From NCBI RefSeq assembly GCF_042186555.1, contig NC_133328.1:357925323-357989322 (forward strand): a stretch of DNA of 64,000 bases, read 5' to 3'. Shown in pieces: positions 1 through 10,357 of this stretch (the stretch's first letter is position 1; the number at the start of each line of letters is the position of its first letter). A program made the translations under genes and the position numbers. Source of the stretch: Aquarana catesbeiana (lineage: Eukaryota > Chordata > Amphibia > Anura > Ranidae). The notes below the pieces were generated by a model. The model did no database searches. It saw only the letters and a program-made list of their open reading frames with translations, and was not told the origin of the DNA.

Positions 1-1728
1 ACGGGCCCCAACTATAGACGGCAGAAGAAAAACTGCACAAACGTTCTTAAAGGACCCCAAGGATAGATGTCGGAAGAACATCATAAAGGGATGTACCTTC
101 CGTAAAACCATTTCCTACCCACTCGGATTAGGCCTAGCACAGCTGCTATTAGTACACATTGGCAGCATAGTCCAGCAACTTGTTAGATCAAGTTTTTTTG
201 CTGCTCACTGTTGCACTTCATACATTAGGATTACCCTCTCTAACTGGTTTGGTTCCTGCTTTTGATAGAGCGTTATTGGGTAATAGGAATTAATTGCCAT
301 ACTTCACTGTTTACTCATTTTTACACTCAACCTGGTGTGTCAGAGCAGCTAAGGCCCTTGGGAAGGTCAAGGCAAAGAACAAAGGACCCATCTAATTCAG
401 CAGCTCTTGTCGGTGTAGCGTTACGCTCACATACATGAATTTGTACTGGATAATAAAATGTACTGTATTTTAAACACTTTTTCAGAAAGATGGTTTTATA
501 GTTTATAGTCAGCATATTGTTTCCTAATAAAACCTGTGCTCTACAGTTATGAGTCACCCTCTTGAGTTAACAATAGACAGTGTAAAAACGAACACATTCA
601 CCTGCATGCATATGTTGAGCTAAATTAACTTTTGTCATGTTAATAACAATACCTGAGTCAAGATTTTGCAGTTTCTTTGCTGTAATCAGCTGGTGAGAGA
701 GTCTGAGTCAACCTTTTGTTACCATGGAGCTTCAGAAATCAGAATTTGTATTGCAATAGTCTTATATTGCAAGATATGTTTTGTGTAAAGAGAAAATAAA
801 TAATGGATTTGTATCAATCTTAGGTTTCTTTTTATAAAGAGACTGCAATGAAAAATGTATATGGGCTGCCATTGCCGGTCCTCTTTACAAAACACTATTT
901 GCATGGCTGTGTCTGGCTTGATTCACAGGCTTCGAAGAAGCATGCTGTAAATAAGCTTCAGAATTCCTTTACAATATACAACTCAGAAGGCACTTAAGCC
1001 AAAGCATCTGCATGACTGCCACATAACCAACATTCTCAAAGGAGAGCTTAGCTTTGGCAGTCAATTTACTTTTCTCCTGACTGAGCCAACTAAACTTTTT
1101 ATCTATTGTAAAGTTTGGGGGATAATAGCTCCATGGGACCAAGTGCATAAACTGTTTAAACTTTAAACAAAAAGGCTTTTATTTGTAAGCAAATCAAAAA
1201 TAAAGCTTCATTCAGCACACAGCACAAAAATATAAAACAAAGTTCGCTTATCTTCAGCATAAAATAAAGTCCGCTTATCTTCAGCACAAAGAAAATTAAA
1301 GAAAAGGCACATACCGTTTGTGGCCGGGTCTTGTTGAGCACTCAGGGTGATCTAAAGATATAGCAAAAGGGGAAGCTCCGCTTATTTGCACCTTTCCCCC
1401 CTCCATTTGGCACTTTTTTGGAGGGAGGGGGAGCAAATATCTGGTTTTGACAGGTACCTGCTCCCACTTCAGGGTCAGATCACCTCAGCGATCTACGACC
1501 CCTCATCCTTCTCCCCACAGCCTTCTGGAACACACACAGGTCCCACAAGACTATGGGACCATTCACATAGCACAGTGCATGCACAGTAGGAAACCGGCTG
1601 TGAAGCTGGAAGGCTTCACTGCCAGTTTCTGTTACCTAAGATGCCAGCGCCTGCACCCAAAGCTGATTGAAGAATCAGCTCGGGTGCCGGCATCGTGGGA
1701 TCCCTGGGCAGGTAAGTGTCCTTATATT
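1..1728. other. Unassigned AT-rich DNA, no gene recognised
   Basis: Open frames here are short, lack recognisable motifs and are scattered on both strands. Positions 1232-1290 hold two near-copies of a TTCAGCAYAAARWAAA-like stretch, a small local duplication. From about 1370 the sequence becomes a moderately GC-rich unit that ends in the hairpin at 1729-1767 and may be the body of a short non-autonomous element. I see no coding exon, RNA gene or regulatory site that I can support. Confidence 0.5.
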
Positions 1729-1767
1729 AAAAGTCAGCAGCTACAATATTTGTAGCTGCTGACTTTT
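1729..1767. repeat. Perfect 18 bp hairpin, probable MITE terminus
   Basis: An 18 bp arm at 1729-1746 (ending in AGCAGCTACAA) is followed by a 3 nt TAT loop and the exact reverse complement at 1750-1767. Such a perfect short hairpin is typical of the end of a small frog MITE. The outer limit of the parent element is not clear; the unit probably reaches left to about 1370. Confidence 0.75.
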
Positions 1768-1897
1768 ATTTTTTTGCTGGAGACTGGAGCTCCTCTTTAA
1801 ATGGCATTCTACCAGCAATGTTGTGGGACTAGGTACATAGCCAAAACAAAGTATAAACAAGGGGTTTCTTTCAGCAGAATAAGAAGACTACATAATA

Positions 1898-2860
1898 TTA
1901 ACCACTTGCCGACCGCTGCATGCCGATATACGTTGGCATACGTGGGCAAATGGGTGTACCTGTATGTCCCCTTTAAGAGGCGGGGATAGCAGGCACGCGC
2001 GCCCGCCGCCTACAGTGTGACCATGCCCTCGATGTCTGCCAGTCTCCCGGCGATCATGTCACGGAGCCGCAGAATGGGGAAGTGCTTATGTAAACACGGC
2101 ATTTCCCCGTTCTGCCTTGTGTCATGACAGAGATCACTGCTCCCTGTCATCCGGAGCAGTGAGCGCTGACAGGTGACTGGAAGCCCATCCCCCTCACAGT
2201 TAGAATCACTCCCTAGGACACACTTAACACCTTCATCGCCCCCTAGTGGTTAACCCCTTACCTGCCAGTATCATTTACACAGTAATCAGTGCATTTTTAT
2301 AGCACTGATCGCTGTATAAATGACAATGGTCCCAAAATAGTGTCAAAAGTGTCCGAAGTATCTGCCATAATGTTGCAGTCCTGATAAAAATTGCAGATCG
2401 CCACCATTACTAATAAAAAAAGATTAATAATAAAAATGCCATAAAAATATCCCCTATTTTGTAGACGCTATAACTTTTACGCAAACCAATCAATATACGC
2501 TTATTGCGATTTTTTTTTTACCAAAAATATGTAGAAGAATACATATTGGCCTAAACTGAGGAAAAACATTTTTTTTTATATATTTTTGGGGGATATTTAT
2601 TATAGCAAAAAGTAAAAAATATTGCGTTTATTTTTCAAAATTGTCGCTCTTTTTTTGTTTATAGCACAAAAAATAAAAACCGCAGAGGTGATCAAATACC
2701 ACCAAAATAAAGCTCTATTTGTGGGAAAAAAAGGACATCAATTTTGTTTGGGTGCAACGTCGCACAACTGCGCAATTGTCAGTTAAAGTGGGGCAGTGCT
2801 GAATCTCAAAAGTGCTCTGGTCAGGAAGGGGATAAAATCTTCCGGGACTGAAGCGGTTAA
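1898..2860. mobile_element. TTAA-flanked non-autonomous element (piggyBac-type)
   Basis: The unit begins TTAACCACTTGCC and ends ACTGAAGCGGTTAA, so both ends carry TTAA followed by inverted, related termini (CCACTT versus CCGCTT). TTAA target duplication is the hallmark of piggyBac-type transposition. The interior is non-coding: a GC-rich left third with CpG-containing palindromes, then an A/T-rich right part with several long A or T runs and a GTGATCAAATACCACC block that also occurs in the related elements at 25119-26355 and 30762 onward. No transposase fragment is seen. Confidence 0.75.
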
Positions 2861-2984
2861 TATGCAGTATTTTACAAAACTACTAAACATTTCTTTCAGG
2901 AAATATTAGTGACTAATTTTGGCTAAAGTACCCGATTTTATTTGAAATCATTCCTTTTTTATATATTTTATAGTTTTGCTATAT

Positions 2985-3418
2985 TTAAAGTGACAATAAA
3001 GCATGTTGTTTTCAACTAAAATAACAAACATGTTATACTTACCTGCTCTGTGCAATGGTTTTGCACAGAGCAGCCCGATCCTTCTTTTCTGGGGTCCCCC
3101 GCTCCAGGCCCCTTCTCTTTGGCGATTGCTCCCTCGGAAAACCACTTTCCCTGGGGGCACCTGTGCGTGTTCGCGACTCGGCCCCACCCCCTCAGAGTCG
3201 TCACAGTATTGATTGACAGCAGTGGGAGCCAATGGCTACGGCTGCTATCAATCTGCCTAGGGAGGAGGGAGACAGCAGAGAGAGCTGCTGCTCTCGTGCA
3301 CTTTTCTGAATCGGATCGGACTCAGGCAAGAGTAAGGGGGGGGGGGTGTGGGGGGCTCCTGGAGCACAGCAGAAGGTGTTTTAAGGTAAAAAACCTTGAG
3401 GCTTTAGAACCACTTTAA
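2985..3418. mobile_element. Short TTAA element, TTAAAGTG...CACTTTAA ends
   Basis: Left end TTAAAGTGACAATAAAG and right end CTTTAGAACCACTTTAA are imperfect inverted repeats that start and end with TTAA. The interior is GC-rich and contains CATGTTATACTTACCTGCTC and a hairpin TGCTCTGTGCAATGGTTTTGCACAGAGCA (arms around 3045 and 3063). The same unit, inverted and longer, lies at 23471-24270, and a fragment is at 28720-28945, so this is a dispersed family. Non-coding; the open frames across it are not conserved between copies. Confidence 0.7.
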
Positions 3419-4329
3419 TGTGGGCATGTGTTAGAAAATATATATATCTTTTTTTATTGCTGCTGTTGTTGCTGTAAAGTGTTAAGATGATCTTGGTTAA
3501 TTTTGTTGAATGTACTGTATACAATGACAATAAAGTATTGTCTTATCTTGTATTCTGACAGCGGCTCCTGCTGCTGTCTAAATGCACCAATCAGCAATTA
3601 TAGCTGATTAACTGCAGCCGCTGATTGACAAATGTTTTCCAGTGTGTCCCTTCGAGAGAGGTTGAACAAATAAACTTGAAATTGTTGAACAGGAATGTCC
3701 ACACACTGATCGAAATTGCTGAACTGGTTTAATTTTGATCCAGTTTGATTTTTCCTAGTCTAAATTGCTATGGTATGTTTGCAGCTGATTGCCATCCATC
3801 CAGAATTGAAAACTGAAAAGTGTTTGTTTTCCCTAGTCTAAATTGCTATGGTATGTGCTAAATGAACCATCTCCACCCAAAAACCGAAACACTGCTATCT
3901 GCTTTTCTTATGTGTCTTTAATAATTGCTGGTATGTTATTTTTGCTTAACAGCTTGTAGACCTGTCCACATTACAATGCTTTATTATCTCCCTTGTCATA
4001 CCCAAAATTATGGCCCGCTTAACTTTAGTGCCCACTTGCTAGTCTGTTTCTGAAGTAAGAATTTTGGCCTGTTAACCAGTCAAGCTTTATTACCTCCTGA
4101 TTTCTAATTGAAATCCACCCACACCCCACCCCTATCAGTATAAATATAAGTTTCTTTTGGGGGAAGCATTTGCAGGGGGCACACATTTGCAACTGGGGCT
4201 CTTTCTCATTTCTATAAGTGGGAGCACTTTTGACTTTGAACTTCAGTGAATGCACAAAGCAAATGAACACAAGAAAATACTTTGAAAAACACCAGACAGA
4301 CATCAGGTGACCTTATTTACCCCCTTCAG
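3419..4329. other. Unassigned DNA, no gene recognised
   Basis: There is one ACAATGACAATAAAGT stretch at about 3520-3535 that resembles the 3' tail of an L2/CR1-type LINE, and a pair of near-identical 27 bp segments (CCTAGTCTAAATTGCTATGGTATGT-like) around 3755-3780 and 3832-3857, a local duplication. No coding frame with recognisable motifs. Confidence 0.45.
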
Positions 4330-4740
4330 CTCTTTCTCCTTGTAACATGCACTCTCTACCACTCCTTTTGACAGCTGTGTCCTCTATCCTTAAACTATCC
4401 CTCCTTCACACCTCTTCTCCCCCCCACAGCATATATATATCACCCTCACTTCTGTCCTCTCTTTATTACTGCACCCACCAACTCCTGCTAATTCTAAATC
4501 CACATACACTAAAAATCTCCAAGACCTAGGGCCATGTCCCTTCATATAAATCCCACTCCTATATTACCTCCCTCACTCTCCTGCTTCTCCTAACCTCTGG
4601 AGATATATCCCCAAATCCTGGGCCTCCATCATTTAACTGTACCCCATGCACCCATCATCCTGCTCCCTCTGGCAGCAGCCGTAATCAACACAATTTAGTT
4701 CTCATTTCTATTCTTCCTAAGACCAGACTCCCTTTCTCTT

Positions 4741-5053
4741 GTGCCCTTTGGAACTCCCGCTCTGTCTGCAACAAACTCACCTCTCTCCATGACCTCTTTA
4801 TTGCCAACTCATTTAACCTACTCGCCATTAGCAAAACCTGGCTCCGTGAATCCGACACTACTTCTTCTCCCATGGTGGTCTTCACTCCCCCAGATCCAGT
4901 GGACGTGAGGGAGGAGGTGTCGGAATCCTTCTAGCCCCACATAGCACCTTTCAGGTACTACACCCACCTCCCTCTCTGTCACTCTCCTCTTTCGAAGCAC
5001 ACTGCATTTGTCTTTTCACTCCAGTTTCTCTAAAGATAGCTGTAATCTACAGG
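4741..5053 (+). pseudogene. L2 LINE endonuclease, N-terminal piece
   Basis: A frame beginning about 4741 reads CALWNSRSVCNKLTSLHDLFIANSFNLL..., with the block LLAISKTWLRESD matching the early endonuclease motif of L2/CR1 LINEs (usually ITETWL). A stop follows VSESF near 4935 and a frameshift is needed before the KIAVIY block at about 5030. The piece stops at the BEL insertion point, where ACAGG (5049-5053) is duplicated at 20308-20312. Continuation is at 20308. Confidence 0.75.
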
Positions 5054-5566
5054 TGTTCTGTCCACCAGATGTCTTGCTGATGTTTTATACTGGTTATTTG
5101 TACCTGTGCTGTTAAATTTACATGCAAATGTGTAATTTACTTAAGACAATCATATGTGGTGTGCAGGCTCCATCTAGCGTTCCTTTTTGGTATTGCTGCA
5201 GTTCTGTTAATTGTTGTATGTGTAAATAGGAAGTTGTCAGCAAGCAGGGAATTCTGGGTAGACAGGAAGTCAACCATCCACCATTCTTTTCAACACATTG
5301 CTAGAAGCAAGTCATGTATTTCTCTATCTATTGCCATCATCCCTTAGAGAACTTAAAAAGTAAGTTTTTATTATCTCTTCTTGTACTGTATATCGTTGTT
5401 TATGCAATGTATGCTGTATTGTATTTAATATTGTACTTATTGAAGTCTATTTCTGTTATTTTGTAGTTTCACCTGGCTTGTTCTAATAAAACTGAGATCA
5501 AAGAAATATGGTATCTACAGTTATTGGGATGAGAAGGTTTAGCTTTCTGCTCCTTGAGACAGAACA
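5054..5566 (+). repeat. BEL/Pao 5' LTR
   Basis: The LTR runs from TGTTCTGTCCACC to CCTTGAGACAGAACA and is repeated, in two pieces, at 13011-13044 and 19928-20307. AATAAAACTGAGATC at about 5486 supplies a polyadenylation signal. It differs from the 3' LTR by a 44 bp segment (TGCAATGTATGCTGTATTGT onward, about 5402-5446) that is absent there. I do not see a clear tRNA primer-binding site directly after 5566. Confidence 0.92.
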
Positions 5567-5742
5567 GTGAAATTTTTAAGCTGACCTCTGAAGGGAAGAT
5601 AAGCTGACTTCGGAAGTCTGTACAGCCTGGGGCTACGCAGTATACTTACAGTCGGAAGCCTTAAAGATACAGGCCTGCGGCAGGCAAAGCAAGCAGCCAC
5701 GCTACACAGAGATGCACTCTGTCATGCAGCATCGACACTAGA

Positions 5743-7237
5743 ATGGTCTCTATACAGCAAGACAGCTTCTTCCCCGCAGCCATGTCTCACAGTGGGACAT
5801 CTTCTTACAAAACACGTTCACGAGCAAGCTCATCTAAGTCATCTGTCGCAAATGCAGCAGCTATCGCCCGTTCAAAAGCCGAAGCAGCAAAAGCCAGGGC
5901 CGCTTTCTCAGACCAAGAGTTGCAGATGAAAAAAGAAAAGGCCCGCCTTGATGCAGAAAAGGTGAGACAGGAACAGGAGAGAGAGAAGGAAAGAGTACAC
6001 TTGGAGCAAGAGAGAGAGAAGGAAAGAGTACGCTTGGAGCAAGAGAGAGAGAAGGAAAGAGTACGCTTGGAGCAAGAGAGAGAGAAGGAAAGAGTACGCA
6101 TGGAACAAGAGAGAGAGCAAGAAAGAGTACACATGGAACAAGAGAGTGAGAAGGAAAGAATACGCCTGGAAGATTAGCTAGCCCAGCAGGAAGCATCTCT
6201 GAAATTGCAGCAAGCTATCTTAGAAGCTAACATGGAGAAGCTAGCAGTAGAAAGAGGCGCTGCCGCCGCCATTGCAGCAGCAGCTTTAGAAGCTGCCGTC
6301 TACGATGAGCCAAGACTAGGCAGCAGCATATCGGGTCTAGAAGAGGACCAACAATATTCTTTACAACGCACGTCAGATTATGTCTACCAGCACTGGGACC
6401 CAAGCAGCATCCCACAACAAGAAATTAAATATGACGTCAGTGAGTCACATCAAATGAAGCAGCAACAAGACGACCTGGGAACCCAGCACTACAAGCAAGA
6501 AAAATCTGACAGAGTTCCAACCAAACCTTCTACTCCACAAGGTACCCAGCCTTCATACAAGCATCAAACACCAGTCTTCACTCCAAAGGTGTATGCAACG
6601 AACAGGAACAAACTGCCAATCTTATGTAAGTTTGAACCCAGCACGCCTAAAGAAGAGGTATGCCTTTACACCGCACCACAATACACCAGCAGCCTACCCC
6701 AATGCCAATCAGGCTACTGTAGACTTTGCCAAGTTCCTGGCCAAAAGAGAGTTAGTTACCCAAGGACTTGTCAAATTTAGTGATTGCCCTCAACACTACA
6801 GGGCATGGCGATCCGCTTTCCAGAATGTCATTCAAGGTCTAGATCTATCCTGCAGGGAACAGATAGAACTCCTCGTAAAGTGGCTTGGCAATGATTCTGC
6901 TGAACACACCAAAAGGATCAGAGACATTAATATAAACCACCTTGAGATAGGCCCTACAAACATCTGGAACAGACTGGATAGATGTTATGGCTCACCAGAA
7001 GCTATAGAAAGTACACTGTTTAAAAGGATAGAAGATTTTCCAAAAATACCTAGCAGAGGTTACCAAAGACTCAGAGAATTCAGTGACCTGTGTATGGAGT
7101 TACAAGTTGCTAAAGCAGAAGGAGACTTACCTGGCCTTTCTTATCTTGACTCTGCTAGAGGTATTAACTCCTTAGCACAAAAACTTCCTTATGAGTTACA
7201 CGAAAGATGGATTACTCATGGCTGTAACTACAAATGA
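5743..7237 (+). pseudogene. gag: BEL/Pao gag, broken
   Basis: The frame from ATG 5743 (or 5781) gives a Ser/Ala-rich start, a long charged coiled coil of six 11-residue repeats (LEQEREKERVR type), a TAG at 6175-6177, then continues in frame with LAQQEASLKLQQ and an Ala-rich helix. A shift of frame is needed between about 6640 and 6700, after which the frame at 6593-7237 carries the BEL gag core, with VTQGLVKFSDCPQHYRAWRS and LLVKWLG, resembling the DUF1759-type domain of Pao gags. A TGA at 7235-7237 separates it from the downstream frame, which is otherwise in register. Role in an intact element: capsid assembly and RNA packaging. Here it is a relic with at least two stops and one frameshift. 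Confidence 0.85.
5968..6165 (+). repeat. Six tandem 33 bp units in BEL gag
   Basis: Units of 33 bp start at 5968, 6001, 6034, 6067, 6100 and 6133, each encoding 11 residues such as LEQEREKERVR. Units two to four are almost identical at DNA level, so the array was expanded recently relative to the element. An 11-residue period suits a right-handed or near-straight coiled coil. Confidence 0.9.
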
Positions 7238-7246
7238 AAACACAAT

Positions 7247-10200
7247 GTGCCTTTTCCACCCTTTAGTGAGTTTGTAGACAGACAAGCAGGAATGAAAGAT
7301 GACCCCAGCTTCATTTTTCCAGTGTCTTATACCACTTCTTCTGGCCCTAAACAACTCGGAGCTCCAGTGGCAGTGTACAAAACTAAAATTTCTTCCCACA
7401 GATTTGCAGAGTCTCAGCCAGAGGATCAAGACAGTGACCCTACTAAGTTCTGCCCTCTACATAAGATGCCACATCCTCTTCTGAAATGCAGAGCCTTCAG
7501 GACAAAGACCATCCAGGATTGCAAAGCTTTCCTCAAAGAGAACAACATCTGTTACAAGTGCTGCTCTTCGACCACACATTTCGCCAAGGACTGTAAGGTC
7601 AGTGTCAAATGTACAGAATGTGACAGCACAGAGCACAACACAGCTCTACACCTAAGGGCTACTCCAAGAACTTTCCCACCTGTTCATAGGGACAAGGAGC
7701 AAGGCGGGGAGACCAAAGACTCTAGTACAGACACAATAGCAATCACTTCACAGTGCACTAAAGTCTGCAAAGGAAGTACAGGTGGCAGATCCTGCTCTAA
7801 AATCTGTCTTGTGAGAGTTTATCCAAAAGGAAGCAGAGACAAAGCAGTCAAGCTCTACGTTATCTTGGATGATCAGAGTAATAAGTCACTAGCTAGATCT
7901 ATGTTTTTTGACATTCTAAACCTTAAAGGCCCCAGCAGCCCTTACTCCCTTAGGACTTGTGCAGGTACAGTGGAAATGGCGGGGAGAAGAGCTGACGGCC
8001 TACAAATTGAATCTATGCATGGTAAGATATGCCTACCCTTACCGACCATAATAGAGTGCAACCAGATGCCAGACAACAGATCAGAGATCCCCACACCAGA
8101 CGCAGCAGCTCACCAGACTCACTTGAGCCACATAGCACATCTCATACCAGAACTAGATGATCAGGCTCAGATAATCTTACCCCTAGGGAGAGATATCTTG
8201 CAAGTCCATAAAGTAAGAAAACTGATCAACGGTCCTAAAAATGACCTGTATGCCCAAAAACTGGATCTCGGGTGGGTCAGTATCGGTGATTTTTGCCTGG
8301 GAGGTGCACACAAACCCGCATCTGTTAATAACCTGTACACTAGTACCCTCGAGAATGGTCGTCCTTCTCTTTTCCTACCCTGTCAAAATCACATCCTCAT
8401 AAAGGAAATACCACACAACAACACTGTACCTCTTCCCTTCCTAAGTCCCCTCTGTGACAGCAATACCTATGACAATGACCAAAGCAACTTAGGAAGCACA
8501 GTGTTCCAGAGAACAAAGGAAGATAACCAGGTAGCAATGGCTATTGAGGATAGGCTCTTCCTAGTAGTTATGGAAAAGAGTATGGAGAAAGACGAGACTA
8601 ATAGCTGGGTTGCACCTCTTCCCTTTAGACCACAAAGACGACGTTTGCCTAACAACAGAGAACTACCATATAAAGGTCTCACTTCCCTAAGACACAATCT
8701 TCAAAGGAAACCAGAGATGAAAGAACATTTCTTTTCCTTCATGGAGAAAATATTCCAGAATGGTCATGCTGAGATAGCCCCAAACCTCAAAGACTCAGAG
8801 GACTGCTGGTACTTACCTATATTTGGGGTCTATCACCCTAAGAAGCCAGGGCAGATTAGAGTGGTGTTTGATTCCAGAGCCAAACATGAGGGTGTCTCTC
8901 TAAATGATGTCCTTCTCTCTGGCCCTGACCTTAACAACAGACTATTAGGAGTACTTCTTCGCTTTCGCAAGGATTCAGCCGCATTCATGGCAGACATACA
9001 GCAAATGTTCTATTGCTTTCTTGTTAAAGAAGAACACCGTAACTTTCTGAGGTTTCTCTGGTTCAGGGACAACAACCCCTCTGGAGACATTACAAAATAC
9101 TGCATGAGGGTGCACATATTTGGCAACAGTCCTTCCCCTGCAGTTGCTATATATGGCCTCAGACATTCTGCTAGAGTGGGAGAGTGAGAGTATGGGTCAG
9201 ATGTCAGACAGTTTGTGGATAAGGATTTCTATGTAGACGATTGCTTGAAATCACTACCCACAAATGAAGCCGCAATCAGTCTCCTCAAAAGAACTCAGGC
9301 AATGCTTGCTTGTTCCAACTTAAGACGCCACAAGATTGCTTCCAACAGTAGAGAGGTTTTAGAAGCCTTTCCTGTCCAAGATCGTTCTAACGAGTTAAAG
9401 GACTTAGATCTAGGCACAGACTCACTTCCCATGCAACACAGTCTTGGTTTGCTTTGGGACTTAAGATCTGACACGTTTACTTTCCAAGTAAACACAGAAG
9501 AAAAACCCTTTACCCGTAGAGGTGTCCTGTCTACCATAAACAGCCTGTATGATCCCTTAGGCTTTGCAGCACCTGTCACCATCCAGGGTAAAGCACTACT
9601 GAGAGACTTAACCTGTGAGTCACTAGATTGAGACCACCCTCTCCCCACTGACAGGAAGAACTTATGGCTAGAGTGGAAGGATTCACTAACAGCTCTATCC
9701 AACCTTAAAATTCCACGACCATATGCTCCTCTGTCATCTGCAGATGTTCAGATGCAAAGACTGTGTGTTTTCAGATGCTTCTGTTAAAGCAATTGCTGCT
9801 GTAGCTTATCTGAAAACCATAGACACTAAAGGACAATGCCACATAGGGTTTGTAATGGGGAAAGCAGAACTTGCACCACGTCTCAAACACACCATACCCA
9901 GGCTGGAAAAGCAAAACTGCACGTAGATCTTCAACCAACCTCACTCTTCTCACATGGGAGGTGTTTGGGACAGGATGATAGGCACAGCCCGCACAATTCT
10001 TGATTCTATCTTCCTACAAGTAGGAACTGCAAGGCTTACTCACGAATGTTTAGTGACATTTATAGCAGTAGTTACAGCTATCATTAACGCCAGACCTTTG
10101 CCCTCCATTTCAAGTGACTCTGAGGATCCAGTGGTTCTCACACCTGCCATGTTACTCACGCAAAAGACTAGTATTGCCGGTGCTCCAGCTGGAGAGTTTT

Positions 10201-10349
10201 GTGAGAAGGATCTTTACAAACGTCAATGGAGACAAGTACAAACCCTTGCAAATACCTTCTGGAACCGGTGGAAGGAACAATATATATCTACTCTACAAGT
10301 AAGGAGAAAGTGGCACACTGAAAAGCCTAATCTTAAACCTGGTGATGTT
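7247..10349 (+). pseudogene. pol: BEL/Pao pol: zinc knuckle, protease, RT, RNase H, partial integrase
   Basis: The 646-codon frame 7247-9187 carries a CCHC knuckle (CYKCCSSTTHFAKDC, about 7550-7600), a Pao-type aspartic protease with catalytic ILDDQSN near 7865, and RT blocks RVVFDSRAKHEGVSLNDVLL, MADIQQMF and FGNSPSPAVAIYGL. After TGA 9185-9187 the same frame resumes with the RT catalytic box FYVDDCL (about 9227), the thumb, a TGA at 9629-9631, then RNase H (FSDASVKAIAAVAY). Near 9905-9930 the sequence jumps from RNase H (APRLKHTIPRLE) to late integrase (HMGGVWDRMIGTARTILDS, INARPL), so the RNase H end, the zinc-binding part and the first catalytic Asp residues of integrase are gone. The frame is cut at 10349 by the hAT insertion and resumes at 12883. 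Confidence 0.9.
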
Positions 10350-10357
10350 GTGCTCAT

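Noticed and set aside
2948..3418. Several overlapping frames of 60-120 codons that could suggest a GC-rich exon
   Set aside because: All lie within a TTAA MITE; the frames are not maintained in the other copies at 23471-24270 and 28720-28945.
5805..6196. Minus-strand Ser/Leu/Cys-rich frames
   Set aside because: Antisense translation of the 33 bp BEL gag repeats.
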